A stretch of DNA of 64,000 bases from Lutjanus erythropterus (Eukaryota; Chordata; Actinopteri; Lutjaniformes; Lutjanidae). A program made the translations under genes and the position numbers. Positions 24,714 through 37,400 of the stretch are shown one piece after another. The stretch's first letter is position 1. Each line of letters starts with the position of its first letter. The notes beneath the pieces are model-generated. The model was not told the DNA's origin and did not search any database. It saw only the letters and a list, made by a program, of their open reading frames with translations. The stretch lies in NCBI GenBank assembly GCA_020091685.1, contig CM034607.1:1308944-1372943 (forward strand). The letters are read 5' to 3'.

Positions 24714-25399
24714 ACAGAAATGTATTATTAACCACCAAGCCAAATTTGAATGTTAAAAAAAATAAAATCACTAAATATTTCCAATTCAGCTGCTATTGAT
24801 AGTGCATTACACACCAGCAGATAAAAAGTAACTAATACACTGAGTATTTTCTGATGAATGCTTTGTAGTTTTACTTACATATTTTTCTAACGCCAGTACA
24901 TTTACTTGTAATTGAGTAACATTGTAGTAATAGAACTAGTCCAGTACTTGTAGATTTTCAGTACTCTTTCCACCACTGACTATTATGACTGATAACATTT
25001 GTTAACTTTTGTTACTCTCACAGACACAAGTAGTCGCTTGAGCTTGGACCACATTTCCCACAGGGGGATCTGGCTTTTGTAGTTCAATCAAAGAGTTTTG
25101 TAGAAACTACGTTTTTTTGAAGAAAGAACTGAAACTCAGATATGATGTCACAGAGTGTGATCAGATGAGGGACACTGTGTTGTGTTGGACTGTGCCGTAT
25201 TGTGATCAGTTGTGTGTGTGTGTGTGTGTGTGTGTGTGAAGTATGACCTACTTTGAGGTGTTTGAGTGCCTGCTCTGTGACCAACTCCTCTTTCTTGTTC
25301 CACTCCACAGCGTTCATCAGGCACGTCCACAACAAGCCAATGACAGCCTGCTCCTGCAGCTCGTTCCTCTTCATCTCCTCCTTCACATACACCACCATC

Positions 25400-25441
<42 letters not shown>

Positions 25442-28400
25442 GACCCGGCCCTGAATGTGAGTACACTGACAGTGTGGTGGAACCCCAGCTGTGTGCACTG
25501 TACCTCTCTGATGGGACACTGCTGGGACAGGCGTTCCTGCAGCTCTTTCTGCAGCTCTTTGCGGGTTCCCAGGCTCTGCTGCACACGCAGGAAGTCAGAC
25601 AGCTCCTTGAGGCCGGCTTCGTTGAAGTACTTGGAGAAATGCTCCACGTTCTGCTTGTTAGCAGGAAACAGCTCCTGAGGTCAACATGAGTGGAAACACA
25701 CAACTCTTTAACAATGAAGAGCGACATGACATCCAGGGATTTACAAATGATTAAATGTAACAGCTCATCCTCTCAAAAAGAGGTCAAACTACTCAGAGAA
25801 AAAACAGCTGTCAGGGAAATACACACAATAAACTGATCACATGTTACACGTTTTTGTGATTGTTAGTGTACATCAGTCAAAAGTGCAGTCACGTTGTCAA
25901 AACTCTTCACACAGTTAACGAAACAGAAGTCTGTGTGGACCAAACTGTGACACATTTTTCATTGTTTTCATACACAGTTCATTTAATGACCATGTTTTCC
26001 AGAATCCATGAACTACCTTTTCATTCACACTCATCACCTGCAACACTGTATATTTGCAGCACATTTTGCAATTGTTAATGCCCTGTTTTCAAAACAGTTT
26101 TTTCCCCTTTGTTCACCAATTAGTGCATACACACACAGACAATACACATATACTAACAATACATAACACCAGACACTGATAGCTAACAGGTGGCAGTGAA
26201 GAAACAAAATCATATATAAAAGTAAAAGAACAAACACAAGACTAGAGAGAAACAACAAAATTAATTAATAAAAAACAAACAAAAAAAGAAACACAAATGA
26301 TAAAACTCCAACAAATAAGTAAGTGGTCATCTGTTTGGGTTTAGATGTTTTTCAGACTTTGGCAGGATGGGTTTGCTTTGGTGTTGGTAATTTCTTCTGA
26401 TCATAGAAACTTGTCATTCTCTGCCTTCCCCCTCCTACATCTACATTTACTTGTGTTGTGTTGTGGCTTCAGCTCTCCAGCAGCTGAACGGCTCTCAGAA
26501 ATGTTGAGTTATGTGTTGTTGAAGTGGTTGAGATGGTTTTTTTTTTCGTAGAGCTGACTGCTGTTCCAATGATATCTCTTGTGTTAAATGAACCAACCAT
26601 TAATAATAACCAACCTTTTTCCTGCATTTTCAGTTTTTAGTAGTATTTTCTTTTCTTGGTGATAGTTAGAGCTACAAGTAGAGCTATTGTGATTTGTGTT
26701 GAACATGTGCTGATTACTCACAGATCACTGAGTATGCATGCGGTCCAGAGGTGTTGCTGACAGAGCCAGAATGTGTGGAAGTGTGTACTATGAGTGCATG
26801 TGTCTGATCTGGATAATCCCAGGTGCATCTTGTGTTGTGTGATGTGTGTATGAGCCTTATGTTGATATTCTTTGACATGCTGAAGGTGTTGACACAGATT
26901 TTATTCCATAAACAGTTCTTGGTGTGGATGTTAAGCTCTGTTTCCCATTTGTTAACTGGAGTATGAGGTGTATTGGTAGAGTCACAGGAAGACATGAGCT
27001 TGTATGGTTTTGATAGTGGTTTGTTTGATTTTGCAGTTTTATTATTGATGTGGTCCAGTAACAGTGGATGTTCCAGGTGTGTGTTGGAGATGTTTAGTTT
27101 TGTCTTGACTGAATACTTAACTTGGATGAACTGAAAGTGTCGTTGTTTCTGAATCATAGAAGTCAGAATGTTAATAGAGTGTTATGATCAAAGATGTGAT
27201 GAAGGTGTGTAATTCCTTTTTTTTCTCATTTGTTGCCTGTTAGAGGTGATTCGTTTGTAGTGAAGTCAGGATTGTGCCACATGAGTGTTTGTGTTGTGGG
27301 TGATACTGTAGTGTTTTTTATTTTATTTTTTCAAAACTGTTAAAAACACTTTCAACACAGAATGATGACAAATTTCATGAATTTCTACAGCAAGCATAAC
27401 AAAACAAAACCTAGGCACAATGTTAACACAGCTGACTGCAACCAGCTTAAAGCCACCAAGGTACAGTCTGACCTGCTGATGATGGAGCTTTATTGTAATA
27501 GTATTACAGCCCTGGATTTTTTTTTATTGCAGTTTCAGCAACTTAAACAATAATTTTCACATTTTTTCCGTCTGTTTTTCTATTTTTTTCTTTTTACAGC
27601 TGTATCTATATGGCTTATAGACAAACAAAATTATATTAAAATAAAACAAACGCCCAGGTTAATTTTTGGAATAAAACAAAGGTATCAATTAGGGAAAAAT
27701 TCTAAACAAAAATACTAAAAAAATAATTAAAAAACAGTAGTAAATAAAGTAGTAAATAAATAAAGAAACAAAAGAAAAAAGGTAAGGTTCAGGGAAGGGA
27801 GTTGTGTATGTGTGAGGCATGAGTGTGTGTACATGCATCAGGAGCTGAGTCAGGTAGGGAAGATAAAGACACATAAATAATTCAGATTGTGTAGACAGAG
27901 TCACACCACTTCACTATGTTATTATGGTGATGGCAGAGATCCATCTTTTAATTTATATATTTTTTTGGAATCTCAAGGAGTAATTTATCTGTTCCATCTG
28001 TCCCATAGCTTCTCAGTCAACATATTATATGTCAGGTTTTAACCATTTAATTGTGATGCATTTAGATTCTGGGGTTTTTGATCCAAGTTTTTATTTTTCA
28101 CAAGTAAATTACAAAGATTATAATAGAGGATATTTGAAGCTAATTGCTGAATTTCTGATTATTTCTTGTTACATATACAGTCATTAATACAGTCAATAAA
28201 GGAAAATGGCATTATTATTATTATTCTTTAATGAAAAATTATTCAAACTTCAACAATAAAAGTTCATAATTGATGTTGCAGCCTGTTGTTAGTGATTTTT
28301 AGCTCAGTGTGTTGTGAGTGACAGTGTTTGCTTTCTGACGGAGAAGTGTTGTCAGTGTTACGCTCCAACAAGCTCATTCTGAGACATGTACGAAGTGTTC

Positions 28401-31400
28401 TGGCAGTCTCAGTGAGTTTTGGAGGTGTGATTAACTGTTTGGCAAAGATGCGTGTCGGTAACACAGACTGTGTGAAAGGTTTTGAAAAAGTGGCTTCAGT
28501 ATTGACTGAACTGATTTGTAGCGACTGAAAGACACTGTAAGTCACAGAGAATTACAGGGCGTCTGCTTGGTCTTTAATTTGAATCTTACCGCTCACAGGA
28601 AGAGATGCTGTTTGTATTTTCAGTTTGTATTAAAACACATAAGAACTAGGGGTGGGCGATCGGGCCCCCCAAAAATATCATGATCAATTTAATTGCAATC
28701 ACTAAATAGTGATCTTTTTTCTTTTTTTCATACTTGAAATGGCCTGTAGACTACAGCCAGACTTGCAATAGCCAATGAATTTTTACTGAAGTTGTCGACC
28801 AAAGCCAAAGGGAACAGAAAAAATACAATTTCCAAGTACTAATTCACTCAATCAGCACAGCCATCACTGCATCACTCTACTGGTTTGTTCTTGTGGTGCA
28901 GATCTGCTGGTCACTGAGATTATGTGACGTTTGCGATCTCTAAGATTCACCTGAAAAGTAGACTGTCGAAGTCTTTAGATCATAGTCACAATCTTAAATC
29001 ATCAGATGGCCTGCACCTAGTTTTTGTCATAACTTCATGGCCAATGGATGGATCAAACAAATCAAAGATAATCTGGACTACTACAACAGAGCAGAGATAT
29101 ATTAGCTGGCTTCATACAAAATAAATATGGTTGTGACAATCTGATACTCAGCATCAGCCCGATACTGGTAAAAATCACTAGATGAGATATTGGGAGTGGG
29201 TGTGGGGGAGTATAATCTAATATGACCCATTAGTCTAAACTATCATGTAAATGCTTAAAGGAGCAGTATGTAGTGATTGCGCATGCAAAGTACAGAAGTG
29301 AGAATGAGTGCAGAAGTTCAAGTACAGAGTTGGTGCCAAAGATTGCATATTAATTATATGTTGTATAATAAAGAGTTTGAAATCTCATTTAACCGCCACC
29401 TCCTCATGGAGAAAGCTCTGAGGGCTGCAGGAGCTCTGCAGGAGCTCTGCAGGAGCTCTGCAGGAGCTCTGTTTATAACTGTCAGTTGTCTGTTAATGTA
29501 AAGTTCAGCCTGTTGTCCTGAAAAAAAAAGCCAACTGCTCTGAAATAACACACTCTGGATGATGAGTTAAGTGGCTGCCTGTCTCACTGCTGCCAGACTC
29601 CATTAGCATTTTGCTCAGTTTCAGTTATAAACATCTATGCCTTCTACAAGATTATTCATGATTTCTTGCTACTCATAAACAGACACTAACCATTTGGTGA
29701 AAATTCTGCATTATAATTGGAACTGTGATTAATGTGAAACAAACATATAAAACAGTTATTCTGGCCCCAAATGGAAATTTCAAAGGGGGACAACAGAGCT
29801 GTGGTATTCATGTCAATGTGTCCTTGATCTTTGATGACACATTGTGGTTGTTTTATGATTTATTACAGTAAATATATTACAGATTACTCCTTTGACTAAA
29901 CTATGAGTGAGACTAACTATAAAGAGAGAAGTGTCACAGTAAGAGAGCAGCATGTGTCACATGAGCAGCAGCTGAACATGACCTGTCAGCAGCCTGTCAT
30001 CATGTCAGCTGTATGCACTTATTTTAAGCTGAATGTTTGACTGATGCTGACAAAGCAAAATGCTGCTGAAAGTTCTGTGTGTGAGAAAGTTTAAATAAAC
30101 AGAAGCAGTGGTGTGGCATCACTGTGTCATGCTGTTTGTTTCACAGTCTGAGGATGATGTTTTTTAGATGGCAGGTTAAGCAAAGTGAATCCACAACCCT
30201 GTTATTAACATCATGGTTGTTTAAGAGAGAGAAAGGACAGTATTGGAATAGGACATAACAAAGTGGTACTGAGCCATCCTGACTAAGTAAGTAAAGTGAC
30301 ACACTGGTGTGGAGAAGAGGTCTCTTCTATAGGTTGTTCATCTTTATCACACATCCTTCTGAGGTCTGGACCTCAAGCTGTTCTCTTGAGTTGGGAATCA
30401 AGGCTCACAGTCAGAACCCTGGATGTGGTTTTTAGGCTTCATTAGAATACCACTACAGAGACTAACATGGACAGGTTTAATGGACCTACTCCTCCTACAT
30501 GCACGTCATGTTGAGCAGCCTGCTTCGTATTTAGAAACATCAAGCAAGGGGTTAGCAGGTGAACACACAATCTCCATGGAAACTCTTCTGATACAGCAGT
30601 AAGTCTTCCCCTTCATGAACACTGTTTCTCGAGAAACAAATATCCACTCATGCCACACTCTGGTAAACCTTGTTTTTTCTTACCAGGAGTCTTTTATCGA
30701 GGTTTGCCTTCCTCAAAGATGAGGTCACTGAGGTTGCATCTTTCTCTGCGATCCATGCTTTGAACATCTTCACAGCAAAAGATGCAGAGATCCCTAAAAA
30801 ACAATGACCAAGACAAACAAATCAGGTTTGAAAAACAAGTTTTTTTTTATATTTCCTTGTGTTACACTCAGATCTGAGGAATGCAAGAAACAATATTTTT
30901 TCACTCCTGTCCCATCCCACTTCCACAAAGATACTCCTGTCCCATCCCAATCCCATGACAGAGTTAAAAAAAGTCCTATTCTGGGAGAAAGCTCCTGTCC
31001 CATCCTGTTCCGATCAACCCACAGGCAAGTGCCTGCAAAAAGCTGATGTATTATTACGATTCTCCCTCTGCTCACTCCTGTTGACTTTTTGTCCTGTTCT
31101 GTCCCTTTCCTGTGATCAATAGTGAAACTTACTCTGATCTCTCAGGAATCCTGTGGGATTCCAAGAATCAAAGTGTCAGCTTCTATTCCACACACATCTT
31201 AATCACTATCTTTGAGTTTAACTTGTTAAAACATGAACAGTATTCATTATTTTAGTCTGTATTTTATTTAGAACAACTTTTCCAGTTGTTTATTTTTTTC
31301 CCTGTTTTTATTGGTAACAAGTGATTATCATTCAATCAATTTATAATATACAAAATGCTCGGTTTTTTTTTCTTTTTTCTTTTTCCCCCCTCATTTTCAA

Positions 31401-34400
31401 TCTTTTTCTCTTTTTTTGTAATTTTAAGTGTCAGACAAAACAATGTCAAATGAAGTGCAATTACTGCTATTTCTAGACTACTGGTTAAATATTTATTAAT
31501 ACATTTTGAATTGGTGATCATTAACATCACCAATAATGGCGATTATTGGCATCCACACTTGTGTCTGATGCAGCATTTGCAGCAGGTTTTCATTGGCCTG
31601 TTTGTGATAAGATCACCTTATTGGCTGCAAAAATGTAGATGAAAGGTTTGGATAGTAATTCAAATTGTACTCAGTACTCAATTACGATTCTAAAAGTAAC
31701 TAAGTAGATTATGTAGTGTAATTCATACTTGAGTATGAGTAAAAGTACAGGCTTGAAAATCTACTCATAACAGTACCTAAAAACACTACTAAATGTGGAT
31801 GATACTGACTTCAAGATAGCAAGTAAACATGGAGGAGGTCTTGAGAAGAAGAGGCTCCCTCTTAAAAATGTCAAATTTTAGGCCATAAACTTAAATATCT
31901 TCTCGGTCAGACCTGCTGTTGAGCAGGAATCTGCTCCAGTAGTCTTTCAGAACACAGCAGAGTTGTGTCCACTCACCGTCTTTGACCACACTCTCAGTGA
32001 AGAGGCTGGTGATGATGGGAGGTGGTAGAGTGCTGTTGGCCAGCAGGATGCCTGTCAGCTTGGCCAGCTTGGTCTGCTCCGACTCAGTGAAGGCCTTCAG
32101 GAAGAGCAGCAGCTACACAACAACAGACAGACAGACAGACAACACAGTGTGAGGACAGTCCCAGTCCAAACCAAAGCACACAGACTGTGAACATGACACC
32201 CAGCTGAATCTGAGCAACATTTATTTTAACATTTCCTTTCTTTGATGATACAAATCCTCAGAACCTGGTGATTATTAACTAGTCTTGTTGCACCTATTTA
32301 TGCTATTGCTATTAGCATTATTGTTGTCAATTTCATTGGTTAATTGTTTTTAATATTGTAACTGTGCTTTGGCAACAGATGGAAATATTAATGGCAATAA
32401 AGGCTATTAAAATTGAAAAGTGACAATTTTGGATGCAGCAATGTCATTATACTTACTATTGTAAGTTTAGAAAAAGATTAAATAAATAAATAAAAACCTG
32501 AGTAGGAAAGGATAAATAATATGACGTGAAAAAAACTTTCAAGGATTAAAGTCAGAGGTGTATGGAAGGCCATTTCCACCACCAAAACAAAAAATATCCC
32601 AACGGTCATAATTATAAGTCAGTCATCATAATTATAAGTTATTATTTATAACTATAATTAGTTATTATACCTCATTACCTCATTATTTCAATTTTTATCT
32701 CATAATTATAACTTTTAATCTAATAATTAGGACTCGCAATGAGGATTTCTTTTTTCTTTCAGTGGCAGAAATGGGCTTCCATAGAGGTGTAGTTCCTGAT
32801 GCACGAAAAAATATTAAAACATTAGTATACATAGTTTTTTCTTGTTAATTATAATCTTAGAAAATATTCTCAAAAAATTTTTTTTTTCTGTAAATTCACT
32901 ACTTAATTTCACAGTTTTTTTCTTGTAAATGTATGACTTCATAAGGAGTATATCAGAGTTTTTCCAAGGAATATTACCCCCCTCCCCTACTATGGCCCTA
33001 ATACACTGTCATGTATGTTACGACATGTTATGAAGGCTTCACCTTTTTGATTTCTTCCTCAAAGGCCTTCTCCAGATATTTGTATCTCCTGATTAGTTTG
33101 TTGAAAACCTGCAGTCACAAAGTAGACAGTGACAAAATTAGCCAAGCAACAATGTGTATGTTTAAAAGAACTCTGTTCTCGTTCCTGTTGCAGTAACAGT
33201 GTGTGGACACACCTGAGCATATAGGCGTAGGGCGGCATGGCTTTCCTCAGCAGTGAACACACAGTGTGCTGTCACCTTGGTCTTGTCACCTTCATCAATA
33301 CGAGTCCCTCCAGGAGCTGAGGAGAGGATTATAGTTAGAACTTCTGGGCATCTTATTGAAGTCCCAAGGTTTAGGTTGTGTTAAAAATATTCAATAACCT
33401 GTTCGATGTTGCATCATTTATTTATTCATGTTTTGTAGATGCTTCTTTGCAACCCAACTGATAGTGATCTTTCTATGGTCTCTCTGGTCTTCTTCCATAG
33501 ATTTTGTAATGTCAGCATTCAACATTCACTATTCATTACATCTCATAATGTAAAAATATTGAATCCTTCTGAAAAGACCTGTGAGCAAAGCATCATCTCC
33601 ATCATAACCACGCCAAGAAAGTAGTGACAGCTGGGTAATATATCGATATTATATCACATCGTGATATGAGAGGGTTAAGGTATAGATTGCTTTATCATGA
33701 TATGGCATAAGTGATGTCTTCTCCTGGTTTTAAAGGCTGCATTACAGTAAAATGATGTATTTTCTGAACTTACCAGACTATTCTAGCTGTTCTGTTATTT
33801 GCTTTTACCCACTTACTCATTATATCCACATTACTGAAGATTATTTATGAAAAAATGTCATTGGGTTAATATATATTGAAAGCACCAATAGTCATCCCTA
33901 CAATATTGTCACAATATTGATCTTGAGGTATTTAGTCAAAAATATTGTTATATTTTATTTTGTGTATGGCCCAGTGATAATACAACAAACTCATTTATCA
34001 CTTTAGCTGATTCCACCCCTTAGAGTACACAACACGTCTTCAGTCACAACCTACATGATCGGTAATTATTGATATTGATCAACATGAAACTTCACTATTG
34101 TGATAGGTTTGCCCAGTCCGAAGTACCATTTCTCAAAAAGTTCATGAAAGAAGGCCAGCATGTCTGTGTTTTCTGTTGGCAGTGAGTGTTTTGTACACTG
34201 CTAATGTGCCCCGGGCACCTCGCGTCTCAGCTGCAGAAGGTTTTTGCAGGAAGGTTCTGAACGCCTTAAGTTGAAAAACGTCTAGTCAGAACAGAAATGT
34301 GAGGATCTGCGGCTTCACTCTGTTTTATGTCAGAATATTTTTGGACTGTTGGTTGGACACGACAAGACATTTGAGAAAGTCACTTTGAGCTCTGTGAAAA

Positions 34401-37400
34401 TAGAAGGGAGGTCTTTCTTTATTACACTTAATCAATTCACTGAAAAGTAATGGAGAAATTAATCAATAATTAAATCAGTCAGTTACTGGGCCTTCTGTGG
34501 TGTGACGACAAAGTTTACACATGCATGGAAAGAATCATGAAGGACAAACATCAGTGGTGGACAGTAACGAAGTACATTTACTTGAGTACTGTACTTAAGT
34601 ACATTTTTTGAGTATCTGTACTTTACTTGAGTATTTGTTTTTTTGGAAACTTATTACTTTCACTCCACTACATTTCAAAGACAAATATTGTACTTTTGAC
34701 TCCACTACACTTCTAGGAAGGTTGTTGTTACTTTTTGACTGAGCACATCGTTGAAGTCAGTTGTTGCTGTTTTTTTCTTTTCTAAAATGCAGTTGGTCAC
34801 ATGCTGTGTTCCTCACAGAAACAAACCAATCACAGTAGCGCCTCTCAAATGGGACTGATGTAAAAGTGGAAATACGTCCAGGCGCACTAACAAGCACAAG
34901 CAAGTTCTCCCTCTTTCATTCAAACAAAAGCGGTAATGGTGACAGCAGGAGAAAGACAAAATTAAATCTCAAGATGTTATTAGAATTATTCATTACTGCA
35001 GGTAGCTTTTAAAGTTGGATTGTTTTTATCGGGGTGAAAAATACAGCATAATTCATGTATATACTGCCTCTGAAGACAGAAAGAAATCTCAGTTATTTAA
35101 CAGACTTGGAGAACTCCTTACAGTTGGCTTCAATCTGCTTTTATGCAGTGATTTTAAAACAGTTACATCAGAAAATGACAATAACTGTCCCTTTTGGTTT
35201 TGATTGTATTTCTATGCTAAATTTTTTATAGGTGTTTCTATAGGCTTACATCAGTGCATCATTAGATGGTTTCAGAGAGTTAGAAGCTTCTGTAAATGCA
35301 TCATGAAAACAATACAGCATGTATTGATATTAGAAAATGTACTTTGTAATTTGTACTTTTGAATACTTAAGTATTTTTAAAAATATGTACTTTTGAATAC
35401 TTAAGTATTTTTAAAACCAAGTACTCTAGTACTTTAACTCAAGTAAAATTGTGACTGAGCAACTTTCACTTGTAGTTGAGTAATATTTGACCAGGAGTAT
35501 CTATACTTTGACTCAAGTACTGGGGTTGAGTACTTTGTCCACCACTGACAAACATCCACCAGCTCTTAAAGGGGGATCCCAAGATATTCCCAGGCCAGAT
35601 GGGTTATAAAATCCCTTTGTTTTGTCCTGAGATATCCTTTCAGTCCAACGTGCCAGAAAAACCTTGTAGGTAGGCATCAAGGAGGCATTCTAATCAAAGG
35701 TTCGGGTCACCTCTACTGGTTCCTTCGGACACAAAGGAGCAGCATTTCTACTCTTAGCTCTAGTCTTAGCTTTTCTAAGGCTGAGCTACCCTGTGAAAGA
35801 AACTCATTCTGGCTGCATGTATACATGGTGTTGTTCTTTCTGTCACACCAAAAGCTCATGACCATAAAGGCACTAGTAGTTCAGAAGCTTTGCCTTCAGA
35901 CTCCTCTAACTCCTCACCACAGCATTCTGACACAAGGTCTGTGTTAATGCTGTGTTAAGGCTGCATCAATCTGCCTCTTCAATCTGCATTTCCTCTTAAT
36001 ACTAATAACTTTTATTTATGTAGCACCTCTCATAGATAACATGCAACTCAAAGGGTAAAAAAAGAAGAAGAAAAAAATACATAAATTCATAAAAATACAT
36101 AAAATTAGGATGAAAAAATTAAAACATCAGTATGGCATTACAAAAGACATTAAAGAGAATTACAAAAAATAAATTCTTAGAAATATAAGATCCAATAAAA
36201 AGGCAGAGAAATGCAGGTAGTAAACGTGACAGAACAAGGTAGAAATGTATTACAGTAACAAAAAGCTTGCCTGAACAAGTTGGTCTTCAGCTGAGTTTTA
36301 AAAGTGCCAACAGAGCTGCATGTCTTGTGTAACTGAGTGTTCCAGAGTATCGGAGCAGAGGAGCTAAAAGTGGTTTGCCCCTTTTTTGTGGGCGACTTTA
36401 GGAACAGTTCAAATACCTGCATCAGAAGATCTCAGAGCTCTTGATACAGGGTAATAGGCATTACTTTGTAACATTTCTCAGGTGGACGAATGCTATCTTG
36501 GTCACTTCACTAATGTGGGCCTCCTGAGCTGCCTTGTGAAACCCAAACATATACTTCCAAACTGCAATGTGGAACTGCCACCATGTGGTCGCTCACCTCG
36601 TGCAGGGGCAGAAATAAAGTTTGGATGTGATACCTACTGGGCAGCAGGTAAAGGTGCAGGCCGAGGTGTGTGGGACCCTGGGTAGAACCCATTACATGAA
36701 GTAAATGATGAGCTGTCGTGTACTCACACCATTACACACGAGGCAAAAGGGCTGGATAACCAGAGGGTGTGTATTATTAACTCTGTGAACCCCTACTTCA
36801 GACTGAGAGTAAACCTTTTAACTGTAATTGGTTTAACAGATACTGAGCCACCCTGAATGCGGTCTGGCAGCCGCAGAGAACAAACTAGACAGGTTAAAGG
36901 ACAGGATGGGAGAATATGTGTGCGTGTGTTTGTGGAAGGACAGAGTACGTCTGTCAAACAGGAAAAGGCCATACTACAGACAGATTAAGATCAGTAAGGT
37001 TACAAATGTTAAATAGGTAATGACAGAGCTCTGACAGACTGTTGCTCCAGCGACCCTCTGTTAACACACCATTTAGCCATGTTGTTCACTCATCTTATAT
37101 GTAGTGCGATGGATCATATACACTTCAGTTTAATCAATACAGTGGTCTACACTGCCGGTACAATGCCTTGTATTTAACTTGAGAGTAACTGTGATCAAAA
37201 GTATAATTTGTATTTGACATAGAGGACAGCACTCTAATCAAGAGTAATTTATGTAACCATGGTTCTAGGAGCTCGAGATGATCTCCAGAGATGGTCCTGT
37301 ACATAACAGCAGGATTTTAACCATCTCTGCTGCTCAAGAAAAATGTAACAGAAGGATTCATGCAGTGAAGAGTTAGATTTTTGAGAGCTGAATTTTTTGG

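Larger units (their letters stand above)
25675..30683. other. bzw2 intron 6 (between coding exons 6 and 7)
   Basis: Holds an L1-like LINE relic (26714-27160), a hAT-like fragment near 28.65 kb and a copy of repeat A (29255-29895). The remainder is AT-rich with no coding signal. Confidence 0.5.

Noticed and set aside
24508-24756. 82-codon plus-strand frame
   Set aside because: Antisense of bzw2 exon 9 running into the (CA)n tract.
25243-25689. 148-codon open frame on the plus strand
   Set aside because: It is the antisense of bzw2 exons 7-8 plus the CA repeat; the minus strand carries the conserved protein.
36482-36685. 67-codon frame, [15 protein letters not shown]...
   Set aside because: GC-richer than its surroundings but no domain or homology I recognise and no splice context; probably part of the repeat cluster beside the LINE relic.
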